Positions 38,575-48,670 of a stretch of 64,000 nt of DNA are shown piece by piece. Location: the NCBI GenBank assembly GCA_002794775.1, contig NBAY01000010.1, positions 186,001 through 250,000 on the forward strand, given 5' to 3'. The position numbers and the translations under genes are program-made. Numbering within the stretch: position 1 is the stretch's first letter; every line of letters begins with the position of its first letter. This stretch comes from Porodaedalea pini (lineage: Eukaryota > Basidiomycota > Agaricomycetes > Hymenochaetales > Hymenochaetaceae). Below the pieces are notes generated by a model. It made no database searches. It was not told where the DNA came from and saw nothing but the letters and a program-made list of their open reading frames with translations.

Positions 38575-40000
38575 GCTACCTGATGGCCAGGCTCCAAGTA
38601 CTAAGGATGCTTGCGTGTCGTTGACAGCCAGCTGGGAGAGTGGCGGGTGCTTGCTGGTAATGAGACGCGCTCGAAGCGTCTGTTGAATCTTGATGCGCAG
38701 CGCGCCGATCTCCGAGTTCGAGCCTTGCCTAATGCCTTTTCCGCACGAACTTGAACCGCGACTCACTTCGAAAGCACCAGACGTGCATCATAGTCAGAAC
38801 CCTTGATAACTTACGCGGCAACTGCATCCAAGGCCTGTAGCACATTCAGCGAACTATCCACGCGCACATACGGTATCTACTTCGGTGCGCCCTGTATTAT
38901 TATGAAACTGAAATTCTGACTGGATTAGGTACAGTCCCCTGACAAAAGTTTTTGCGCGTCCTGATTTTCATGTTTTTTGCAAATTGCACCGCAAATTTTT
39001 TACCACTGCCCTTGAAAATTTTCAAGCATACTTTTTACATGATAATTAATGTTTGCGCTAAATTTGAAGCAGATACATTGAGAGGTAAGCTGGGAATGAG
39101 ATTTTGGAGGGTCTGGATATATGCACAAAAATGGTGCTTTTTTCGGCACACTTTGGCTCATAAAAATACAGAGAAATAAATTCAGGATCTGAAAAACTTC
39201 TGCCTTGTAGATTTGAAAGGTATTTACTCATTGTGAATTTATAGGATTTTTCCCGGCTCTCTGTAACGTGAAGTGGTGCATGCAAGTTTGATGAAGCAAA
39301 AATCTTGAAATTTCAGTCTGGGAGGCCCGAGTACACATACAAATTTGGGTGCAATTTTCATTACTCTTTAGCTCATATAAATTCAAAAAAATGGAGTTAT
39401 AATATGAAACTTTGCAGATATATATATCTGTATAGTATCTACTCAGTATGAATTAATGGGAATTTTTGGAGGCCTGGGAAATGCATATAAGCATAAAAGG
39501 GAAAACAATGAATAGGTCATTGCTAGCTCAAATCTTCATATTTCTCCTTCAAATCTTGAATATACATTACTTATAATATATAAAATATGCCTGAAGTTTT
39601 TTGAGGGCAGTGGTTGAAATTTGAGAGTATAATTTCAAGATTACATGTGAAAAGTCAGGTGCAAAAACTTTTGTCAGGGGACTGTACATCTGAAGAGCAC
39701 CATGCTCCTCAGCTTAGTGAACCCACAGCCAATGGTGACCACAAAAAAAAACGAGACAGAACGCAGCCGAAACTCTGGGTGAATTCGATAGTATAAGTCT
39801 TGTATGCAGTAGCGAACTTCTCTGGGGAATATCTTCAGGGGAGTCGAATGCCTCAGAGCAATTGAACCCGTTCTACATGGCTATATCACCTTTAAAATCT
39901 TCCACACCATCGGAAATGCTCTGGAGGATCTCTGCGGTAGCTTCGTTCTGCAGCTGGAATTGAATTTTGGTCCGAGTCTTTTGACGCATCCTTCAATACG
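38575..40000 (-). pseudogene. Broken unidentified gene interrupted by a MITE
   Basis: Protein-like pieces lie on the minus strand on both sides of the MITE at 38,932-39,684. Upstream side, near 39,990-39,890: MRQKTRTKIQFQLQNEATAE, then ILQSISDGVEDFK ending at a GT. Downstream side, near 38,870-38,580: VRVDSSLNVLQALDAVAA, YDARLVLS, VAVQVRAEKALGKA, then in another frame SEIGALRIKIQQTLRARLIT and SKHPPLSQL. Stops and frame changes separate them. I do not recognise the family, and the two sides may not belong to one gene. Confidence 0.35.
38932..39684 (-). mobile_element. 753-bp Tc1/mariner-like MITE, copy 2 (inverted)
   Basis: Ends CAGTCCCCTGACAAAAG and CTTTTGTCAGGGGACTG are perfectly inverted and flanked by TA (38,930-38,931 and 39,685-39,686). 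The body matches copy 1 (9,262-10,010) in reverse orientation: for example the GCAATGACCTATTCATTGTT tract of copy 1 appears as AACAATGAATAGGTCATTGC near 39,505. No coding sequence. Confidence 0.88.
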
Positions 40001-40917
40001 GTGGAACCATGCTCAACCGGAGGTTTAATTTACGCCCCCGGTATAATCGCACTCCCTGTCCTTTCGAAGGCCGACGCATCGCAAGAGCTCTCATTGACGT
40101 ACATCTACACACCAGCGCCACTCTCCTGCAAGCATCGCGCAGATCCGTCTTCACGTTCAGGCTTCTAGGCTGGAACACCACGACTGTGCCACTTTCACTT
40201 TAGGATTCATCGCCAAGACTGCAGATGGAATACGGTCACCAGATTTCACCGGTCTGGTATTGGCGCAGCAGTCGTCTTCACGAAGAACTCATGATCGGAT
40301 CCAGAGTCAGCTAGTCTTCGACAATTTACTACCTACCTAACGCCTCCTGACCTCCGCAGCAATTTCCCGAGACGATCTTGCTCCGTTAGCCATGGGTAGC
40401 AGAGATCCTGGGCAATCATGAACGGGGAAGTTTATGTGCTGCATGGGATCCGTGTCCATTTACACCTAGTAAGTAACACTGAAATAACTAATTTAACTTC
40501 CTGCCACTCATACATAGTCGAGCGAGTACACGATAATGAAACACTAATAAGGTTATGCATAAACTCGTGCGCAGACTCTCCCCCTTTATTTGAGTAGCAT
40601 TTCTTTCTTTTCACCAACCCCTTTTGGAACATATGTAACCGCATTTTCAAATGCGCGGTTGTCGCGCAATATTAATGTTTGCACTTCGCCCCCGAGAATT
40701 GAGCACATCTTCTCGGCAAATACCGAGCGCCAAAATTCTGGTTATAATAGACTCAGACGCAGAAGTCAAACTTTATACTATAATCTACTTCTTCCCGGAC
40801 GTTCATGAGGCTTTGCAGTTTCGCGTATTTATGAATGCTCGACGAAAGGACAATGGCCATCCACCCTCGCATTACTTTTCACCCTCTTCACGTCCTGGTC
40901 TCGCGCAGCTTTCCCCG
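40001..40917. other. Intergenic region upstream of the GSKIP gene
   Basis: No recognised gene. Open frames of 60-70 codons overlap on both strands near 39,990-40,200 without family resemblance. Confidence 0.45.
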
Positions 40918-41313
40918 ATGTCATCCGCATCAGCGTCACCCTCCGGTAGCTCGCCGGCCTTTTTCAAAACCGAGTTGAAGCGCGCACTTTCCGAGCAAGC
41001 ATATGGAATTGTCGGCTATTCCCTCGGAACGGTCTCTGCTTACGACGCGAGCGCGAGTGTCGAGCTTCTCGAGAAGGTGCAACTCGACATCACTCTTACC
41101 GTTCGTGGGTTCAAGGCACGTTTAAACATGTGTTTTGGCTGGAATCGTGCAGATTATTGACAATCAAATGGTCAACAGGTCACAGGCGGGTCTGTCCCGG
41201 CCGTCGCGAATGTGAACGCCGAGTTCGAGACTCTCGACACCCTCTTGCAACACTATAGCCCGATGTACGCCACCAAGCGAACGGAATTACTCTTTGCGAA
41301 GCTTACTGCTTGA
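40918..41313 (+). CDS. GSKIP-domain small protein
   Basis: Two exons (40,918-41,115 and 41,179-41,313) encode 110 aa. After a Ser-rich start, the region KTELKRALSEQAYGIVGYSL, LLEKVQLDITLTVRGFKVTG and the ending FETLDTLLQHYSPMYATKRT match the pattern of GSKIP (GSK3-beta interacting protein, DUF727): a helix, paired strands ending in LT..G.KV.G, then the Y/F-ETL..LL..SP.Y motif that in animals contacts GSK3. The intron seems to use a GC donor (AAG then GCACGT at 41,116). An alternative GT four bases on, with a later AG, also stays in frame but loses the conserved V. A role as a GSK3 or PKA scaffold is inference from the family. Confidence 0.65.
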
Positions 41314-42758
41314 TATTCGTGACTCATAGCAGGTAAGTACGCCGACGATTTTGGCTTGCTTAGACTAAAGGGAGGACAACTCGCCATATCAGACGGCATG
41401 ATTTCTGTCGTAAGGAAGAAGGGAGAGAGTCAGGGGAGGGGAAGAGGTGGCATAATAGCTAAAGGCATTATTGTTTCTGATACTAGCGACTCCACATTCA
41501 GTCTACGCTCATGCTTTCCATACTTAATTATAGCTGATTTTTCTTCTTGCTAACAGCCCCTGATCAAGCAGATCAGATACCGGAACAGCGCGCTCAAATT
41601 GAAAACCCGACGTTAATCTGCCCCATACTCATGTGGACAAGGCTAGTTAATCTAAGCTACCGATGCACAGGTGGTCTGTTGAGCGAGTTCCAACTGGGGC
41701 ACACGGCACAGGTCGAAGAAGCTGAAGTCAAAAGTCTCCAGCATCCGCCAGATGCATGCCTACTAATCACTCGGCTTTCCTGGGTACCGCCGATGGAACC
41801 CGGGGATGAAGATTGTACGTGAAAGTCTATTAGTGTTCAGGTCAGACTAATGCCAACGCTAGGCTAGACTCGAAGCTAAAACTCAATTCATACACGCCTT
41901 TAGAATATGTGGATGTCCCCGATATTGCAAATATGCATCGTTTTCACATGCCCTCCCCCCTTCCCTGAGGGCTCTAGAAGATTTGGGATTGTGGATGCTT
42001 CCTGCTCCGTTCGCCAGTAAGCAATCAATGACTGTATTCGCCCTCCCTTTGGCCAGGCTATTTAAATGTCACAACATAGATCTATGGAGCTTACCCAGCA
42101 ATCGCATGCCTCCGAAGCATCCAACACCGTTCCGTACGAACAGCCGCTGATCTTCCGATAAGTAACTTTAAGTCAAGAAACGCCATGCCAGCGCTCACTT
42201 AGATCTCTATCTTCGCCCCCATCACCCAAATCGAAGCAAATGATACCTCGAGTGACTCGCTGAATAGCTGCATGCAAAAGCCATACCTCCGGACATGCAC
42301 GCACCCTCTTTCAGTTCTGAACGGAGCGAAGAAGCTTATGCAAGAAGACCAAGACTGACGATGCTCATTCGTTGGGACCCGGGGGAAGCGCTGCTGGGCT
42401 TCTACGGTAGAAGACGGCTGACGGGCTGCGGGACCCAAGCCAGTCGTGCATGCTTCGCGTCCCTCATTCACGGGGTCGCTCGGAGAAACTGGGGCTGGAG
42501 AGGTATCACCTCGGATCGAGACGGAAGCTGAGCTCAGCGGACTGTGAATAGCACTCGATTAGGTCTAATTCAGCTGTGGCCACAAAGGCGAACGAGGGCA
42601 GCGCTGACATCGCGATTTCGCAAACCGAACCGTACCTGGGTAGTATGATACGTACGCGTGAAGGAGACTCGATCGGCAGCAAGCGGCAGTAAAGGATATT
42701 TCCCTAATTTGTGAAAGGAAAAGACCTAGGGTTGAATCCGACAAAAGGAAGCCCTCCG

Positions 42759-42772
42759 CCCCCCCCCCCCCC
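42759..42772. repeat. Poly-C tract (14 nt)
   Basis: Uninterrupted run of C followed by GCGG. Confidence 0.85.
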
Positions 42773-43337
42773 GCGGTCTGCGATGCTGTTTGCATACGAT
42801 CGTCAGCGTCGTTGGGTATGTTTGTCTATAACCTGCAAAAACACGGTACGTAGCTAAGTACGCTACGGTATGAACACCCCAGATCTTCATCTGAACGGAG
42901 ATTAATTTCTGCCTCGGGCGGGCTTTCAATTGCTTTGCTCTGAAGCAGAAGTAATGAAGAGGAGTCTCACCACTGCTATTTTTGAGGGAGCAAGGGGGGT
43001 CCCTTCCGTATAACAGATGATTTTTATCCCAGGACTCAAAAATAAACTTCGACAACCATCTGAGCATGTTCTGGCTTGAGTGGTAGACGATCACAGTCTC
43101 ACTAGTCTTATTCGTCTTCGTAAGGCTCCGTTGGACTCTGTGTTGTCGTGCAGGATTTGTATGCTTGTGTTTGTCCCGGATCCTCGGTGGTGCCGCTTCT
43201 GGGAATACTATGCTAGTTTTATTTTCATTTGAGGTGGCACTCAGTATAGGCCGATACTTCGTACACATGTAAAGAAAAAAAAAATTAAACAGCTAGACAG
43301 ATTTACACATGTTTTATAGCCGTTACAATACTTGTTA

Positions 43338-43364
43338 TTTTTTTTTTTTTTTTTTTTTTTTTTT
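43338..43364. repeat. Poly-T tract (27 nt)
   Basis: Uninterrupted run of T, preceded by TTGTTA. It could be the A tail of an old retro-insert on the minus strand, but no recognisable body adjoins it. Confidence 0.85.
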
Positions 43365-43702
43365 GTCTACTGTACTATTCTCAGTCCAATGTCTGCTTTT
43401 ATCAATGATACCTAAGATTCAAGGAAACCCATAGTATTAGTTATATCCAGCTGAGAGACCAATGACCTTTGGTAAGTAATTTCATGTTCATTTCTCCTGC
43501 TGGTGCCCGAGTCCATGACTCGGAGTAGCTGGTATTACAATAGTAGCTAGTATCACTATCTCCAACGCCTGTGGGTGCACCGGCCCGGGCTTACAGCCTT
43601 GCCGTAACTTTAGCTTGTTCTGGCTTCACTACGTAACTCAAGCCTCAAGCCTCAAGCCTCAAAACTTTTTGACGTTCACTAAAGCCTGCTCAGTGCTCGC
43701 CT

Positions 43703-43716
43703 GGGGGGGGGGGGGG
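43703..43716. repeat. Poly-G tract (14 nt)
   Basis: Uninterrupted run of G followed by AGAGAGAAAGG. Confidence 0.85.
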
Positions 43717-44712
43717 AGAGAGAAAGGTTTTAATACTGTACGTGCGTAACGTCAACTCACCACAAGAAGAAACCCACAAGAAGAAAACAATCATACACAA
43801 GGCAAGCAAGCAAAGCAAGGAAAGGGCAATTTGAATTACAACCGTACTACGCTACACGCTCATTCGCAACCCTATCGTGGTGACTGGTATGGTATGGTAT
43901 GATGGTATGGTATGGTAAAGTAATGCGGCACGAAAGCGGTAGAGTGGGAGAGCGGGAGAGTGGGTGAGGGTATACAGGTATACAACTATACAGTCGAAAA
44001 TGAGGGAGGGAAAACCGATCCGGGCCGCGGTAAAGGGAGAGATGAGAGGGGGAGAGGGGCAGAGGAATGAGGAACGAGAGCGCATACGTACACACGTGAG
44101 TAGTCGCTGCATGCAGGCGAACACATCATACGAAACGGGGCGCAAAGTAGGTTATGAAAGGAAGAAAGAAAGAAAGATCAAGAAAGATCAAGAAACATGT
44201 CCCATTCAAGGTGGCGAACTAGTACTGTTCGCGGGAGAAGGAAAAAAAAGTGACAAGTGAAGGACAAGAGACGGGAGAGTAAGCTCCGAATGAAAGGGAA
44301 CAGGGGAGAATAGAACGCGAATGTAGAGAGAAGAGCAAGAGGAAGAGCAAGGAGAAGAAGAAGAAGAAGTATTTACTTAACTATAAAAACAAACTTGAAG
44401 GGCGGTACGGAGTGAGGGTCGTGAAGTCGTCCAACCGTCCGTACAAGTCAACCAGTCAGCCATGATGTAAGTAATATAATACGATATCTGGCAAGAAATT
44501 TCCGTCAAGGTGGACGCGACTCAGAGGTCGCAGCATGCGCAGCACAGTTCAGTTCAGCCCTATCAAATACCAAAAACAACGCCACTCGGTTAGGTCAATC
44601 GAATAATTATCAGCGCAAAAATAAGAGCCACGCACCTCAAAGTAACAAAAAACAAAAAAACCTGCTTCTAAGCTTCGATGACTTATTTCAATCCCTTTTT
44701 TATTTTTGTTTT

Positions 44713-46959
44713 TCAGATGGCGACGCCGCCGTAGTAGCTGCTCACGCGGCGGGAGGCTAAGAATGCCGGCAGCGCCTCGCCAGCCTCGCGCAGGCAGTCC
44801 ACGGGAATCAGGCCCCTCTCGTTCTTCGTCGACCCCGACCCCGACCCTGACGCGACGTTCGACTCAGCCATCGGAGAGTCGGACGCCGCGCTGGAGAGCT
44901 TCTCGATCTGCACCCACCCGTCATCGAAGCTCTGTAGCACACGGATCGTGTCCCCGCGGAGCACCGCGAGTTCGTCTGCGAGCGTCGGGACGAACGGCCG
45001 GCGGACGTAATCGACCGCGCCGATAAACGCGTCCGTGTCCGTACCCGCGGCGCTCTCACTCGCCGAAGGCGCAGACGCAGACGCAGACGCAGACACGGGA
45101 CGCGCTCCAGTCGACGTATCATGATGCGGCGGGTCTGCGAACGGGTCGTGTTCAGCGCGTGGGGAGGGCACCGGCGGGAGCGGGGACGCCGGCACGCGCT
45201 CGACATGCGCGGAGTGCGACGCGGGCGGCGAAGGCGGCGTGTAGTGCACGATGCTCTGCGCCGTCGTCGTCGGCGGCTTGGGGAACGCCCAGCGCTCGCT
45301 CGGGCTCCACGGGCGGACGGAGATAGGGCTCAGCTGCGGTCTACCGGGCGAGCCCGACGCCTGCGGCGCCGGTGCGAGAAGGTACTGCGCATCTGCGCTG
45401 CCGCCGTCGTCGGTTCCCCTCTCAGCCATTGCTTCTGTACTAGTGTTGCCATGGCCGTTCCTGCTACTGTACGAGCTCGAGCTCAAGCTCGGGCTCGAAC
45501 TCCCCATCGAGAGCAGCGACTGGCGGTCAACGGCGTTCTCGGGGCGCTGCACGCTGGGCACCGCAGCCGCAGGCGAGGGGCTCAACAAGCTCGTCGGCGT
45601 GTTCGCCGTCGCGAAAAACTCGGAGAAGCTCGACGCGGACGGCTCGAAGAACGTGTCGGGCGTGAAGGGGCGCAAGCCCTGGTCAAACGTCGTTCCGAAG
45701 CTGCTCCGCGCACTGCGTGTCCCCGATCCCAGTCCCGATCCTGATCCCGACCTCGCACCGCCCACGGACTTCTCGTCCTTCTCGCTATTAACGCTCACGG
45801 CAGCGGCGCGAAAGAACGTGAATGCGCCTGGGCGCGATACCCAGTGCTCGAAGCGCCGCGCGCGCCGGGTCCTGTACCATTTGCGCAGGATGAGGACGAA
45901 AAGGGCGAGCAGGACGAGTGAGCAGGCGACTGCGATGGCAGTGATGACGCCTGGGGAGAGCGCGCCGCTGCCATTCGCAGCCGAGCCGTCGCTGTTTCCG
46001 GTAACGCCTCCGCCGCTGCCAGAACCGGGGCTAGAGGACCCCGTTGTCGAGGACGAGTGCGACGGACCGCTCGGAGTCGCGGTGCTTCGTGGTGCGCTGG
46101 AGGACAGACTGCTGTCGGACGGAGAGACGCTGTCTTTAGACGCGACAGCATTGATAATGGCACTGGCACTGGCTGCGGATCCTGACGCGGTCACGCTATC
46201 TTCGACTAGATCCAGGTTTCCAGTGCCAGTGCCAGTGCCAGTGACAGAGGCCGAAGCTGAAGACGTCGCTCCCGTTCCAACCCCCGAAATCTGCGAGCCT
46301 GAAGCGTTCGAGTTTGCACCAGGTGTTTGTTGAAGCGTCGATGATGGGTTGCTACCGCCATTAACATTGATGTTGATAGACGACGCGTCTGGACCAGAAT
46401 TAGAATTAGAACTGTTGACTGACGAGCCATCACCATTTACGGAGCCGGTCCCTCCAGAAGAGTCCGAACCCGAGCCTGAGCCTGAGGTCGTTCCGCCAGA
46501 GTTACTATCGTCGCTCGACCCATTTCCGCCCGACGAGCCTGAGCCGCCGCCATTCGAGCTCTCTCCACCGGAGTTTCCACTACTCCCACTCCCACTCCCA
46601 CTCGATCCTTCGCTCGGTTCGCCGCTCGCAGCAGTAGACGAAGCACTCGGCTCCGGCTTCGGCTTCGGCTTCGTCGGCGTCGGCGTCGCATGCACGCTCG
46701 AGCTCGACACCCTCGTCGAAGCAGCCGAAGAAGTCTGCTTCGGCGGGGCCACCAGGGCGTTGACGTCCGATACCACCGTCGTCACGAGCCCGACGACGCC
46801 GCTGGCCGCATTATCCGCGACGGTCGCGACGCCATCAACGACATCGCCGAGCAGCCCCGGGCCTGGTTCCGGTTCCGGTTCCGGTTCTGGGAGACGCTTC
46901 CCGAACGCAAGGACAGAGTCCCCCAAGTATCTTTTATGCAGACGCGTTGCGTGCGCCAT
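44713..46959 (-). CDS. Fus1-like single-pass membrane protein with C-terminal SH3 domain
   Basis: An uninterrupted 748-codon frame from ATG 46,959 (MAHATRLHKRYLG) to 44,713. The outer part is short-repeat and Ser/Gly/Asn-rich, with a PEPEPEPEPGPG run and KPKPKPEP. One membrane helix (GVITAIAVACSLVLLALFVL) lies at about residues 334-358 and is followed by basic RKWYRTRRARR. The inner part is Ser/Pro-rich (PPLPPVPSP-like segments). An SH3 domain is at about 645-735 (VDYVRRPFVPTLADELAVLR, GDTIRVLQSFDDGWVQIE, GLIPVDCL). Yeast Fus1 has this layout and acts at cell-fusion or polarity sites; that role here is inference. An in-frame extension to 47,241 adds 94 residues with no family-like pattern, so I start at MAHA. 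Confidence 0.85.
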   Translation of the reverse strand: MAHATRLHKRYLGDSVLAFGKRLPEPEPEPEPGPGLLGDVVDGVATVADNAASGVVGLVTTVVSDVNALVAPPKQTSSAASTRVSSSSVHATPTPTKPKPKPEPSASSTAASGEPSEGSSGSGSGSSGNSGGESSNGGGSGSSGGNGSSDDSNSGGTTSGSGSGSDSSGGTGSVNGDGSSVNSSNSNSGPDASSININVNGGSNPSSTLQQTPGANSNASGSQISGVGTGATSSASASVTGTGTGTGNLDLVEDSVTASGSAASASAIINAVASKDSVSPSDSSLSSSAPRSTATPSGPSHSSSTTGSSSPGSGSGGGVTGNSDGSAANGSGALSPGVITAIAVACSLVLLALFVLILRKWYRTRRARRFEHWVSRPGAFTFFRAAAVSVNSEKDEKSVGGARSGSGSGLGSGTRSARSSFGTTFDQGLRPFTPDTFFEPSASSFSEFFATANTPTSLLSPSPAAAVPSVQRPENAVDRQSLLSMGSSSPSLSSSSYSSRNGHGNTSTEAMAERGTDDGGSADAQYLLAPAPQASGSPGRPQLSPISVRPWSPSERWAFPKPPTTTAQSIVHYTPPSPPASHSAHVERVPASPLPPVPSPRAEHDPFADPPHHDTSTGARPVSASASASAPSASESAAGTDTDAFIGAVDYVRRPFVPTLADELAVLRGDTIRVLQSFDDGWVQIEKLSSAASDSPMAESNVASGSGSGSTKNERGLIPVDCLREAGEALPAFLASRRVSSYYGGVAI

Positions 46960-48670
46960 GTGTGAACAATGTTGGTCGTTGCTTGATCCTTTTTCTTGAG
47001 ACGCGTACGGCAGCAGCAGATAGGTCACCGGAGGACGCGGGGACAGTACTAGTACTATAAAACGAGTGTCGGGATAAAAAGAGAGTGGGGAGCGCGAACG
47101 GAGGGGCGACGCTGTGCTGCTAGCCGTTCGTTGCAAGGAGGGAGAGATGGTGGGTGTAAGAATCAGACGAGGGAAAAAGGACAAGCATATGCATATGGTC
47201 ATCTGTGCGAACGATCGGCCAGTACTAGTATGTATTGACACGATACAGCAAAAGATTGTCGCGATTTATATTTGGGATTTGCATATGCATATTCGAAATT
47301 CGAGATAGAATTCCATTCCCGGGGATTAGTATTTCCTCCTCGGTGCTTCTCCCGCGATACGTAGTATAACACCTCCTTTTCCAGGCTCAAAGCACACACC
47401 CATCTCAATCTCAGGTTTTAGAGAAACAAAGTAAACAGAGTGCACTATGTAGTACTGCAGAATCACCTCGATACCCGACTGCATCTCGATCGGTGCCAAT
47501 CACCCGAACCCACATGCATATGCACCCACCCTCCCATGATCGTGGGCAACCGCTCCCGACATCGCTTGATACGATCATCGTGTATTCAGAACATAGAAGT
47601 AATTTAAACATAGCTCTTTCGACAAATAGGACCAAGTCGGGATATATTATATATCCGAGTGAGCTCACCACCAACCACGAAGATGTCGAATGAATGAAAA
47701 TGAGAACGAGAACGAGAGAAAAAAAAAGATGTCAGCCACATATACTACTCCCAATACCCAGCACGATCCTCGCTTGGCGGAAGTCCCACTGTGCGGCGGT
47801 ACACTGCGAAGTAGCAGGGTCGCAGTCGTCTATCCATCTAGCCTCTTTTCTCCCACTTCCCCCACCTCTCCACGTCTCTCTTCCCCGCGCAAGCTCCCAG
47901 CCCCGCCGGGCGAGCTGAGCCGAGCCGAGTTGAGAAGGCGCAGAGCGGACGAGATGGAGATAGGAGCGCCTCGCCAGCCTCAGAAGTGAGAAAAGGGGCG
48001 CACATTGGCCGGCTCTGGACTGGCGGGCGTGGAGGCAGAACCTTATTCAGAGAAAGAAACTCACGCAGAAAAAAATAAAAAAGAGAAGAAGAGAATACGC
48101 GTCGGAAGAAAGGCGGCGTAGCACGCTGCGCTTCCTCACTGACTGAGGTGACTGAGAGTGAGGGCAGAATATCTGTGCGATCATGTCGTATCGTATCGTA
48201 TCGTACATTGGTACATCCCGTGCCTATTAAACAAGCGTAAGTTCAGTTCAATCAAATGGTGAAGCAGACGACGGAAAAAAAACAAATGGTGCGCCCCTCG
48301 ATGCAAGTTGGCGAAGAGTCAAGGATAGATAGGAGGCGATGGCAGTGAATGAAGAGTTAAAAAAAAATGCAAATGTTGCAAGAGGCATATATACAGGTTC
48401 CAATGAATTTTTGAAAGTGGGGAACAATTGGGATGGTGAGGACAATAGGGAAGCAAAACGCGAACACGACCTATTTTTTCTTGGAGAGAGAGAAGGAAGG
48501 GATAGCATAAAGGGAATAATATTACAAACCAAGCCGACGGACGGACGAAGGGGCGGTGAGAGAATAAAAGAGAACGAAGAAAGGAAGGAAGAAGAAAAAA
48601 AGGAAGGGAAGGAAGGTAGGAAAGGATTGAAGCTCGGCGCGACCGCAGATCAAAATTTTTTAGATCACAA
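46960..48670. other. Intergenic region
   Basis: Holds the promoter of the SH3 gene (left) and probably the 3' UTR of the FYRN/FYRC gene (right). A (CGTAT)n microsatellite lies at about 48,183-48,206. No further gene is supported. Confidence 0.5.

Larger units (their letters stand above)
41314..44712. other. Long intergenic region with homopolymer tracts
   Basis: About 3.4 kb with no gene I can support. An open frame on the minus strand at 43,268-42,726 has no protein-like pattern and crosses the poly-C run. Homopolymers and a (TATGG)-type microsatellite (about 43,885-43,917) are present. The right part (44,100-44,650) is purine-rich and may be the 3' UTR of the SH3 gene. Confidence 0.5.

Noticed and set aside
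42726..43268. 180-codon minus-strand frame crossing the poly-C run
   Set aside because: No family-like pattern, and it relies on translating a homopolymer; treated as chance.
43338..43364. Poly-T run as A-tail of a retrotransposed gene or LINE
   Set aside because: No recognisable body or target duplication beside it.
45251..46333. Long plus-strand open frame (360 codons)
   Set aside because: It is the antisense shadow of the GC-rich, repetitive SH3-protein gene on the minus strand; no domain is seen.
44713..47241. Upstream in-frame start for the SH3 protein
   Set aside because: The added 94 residues contain no signal peptide or domain and cross probable promoter sequence; MAHA at 46,959 is preferred.
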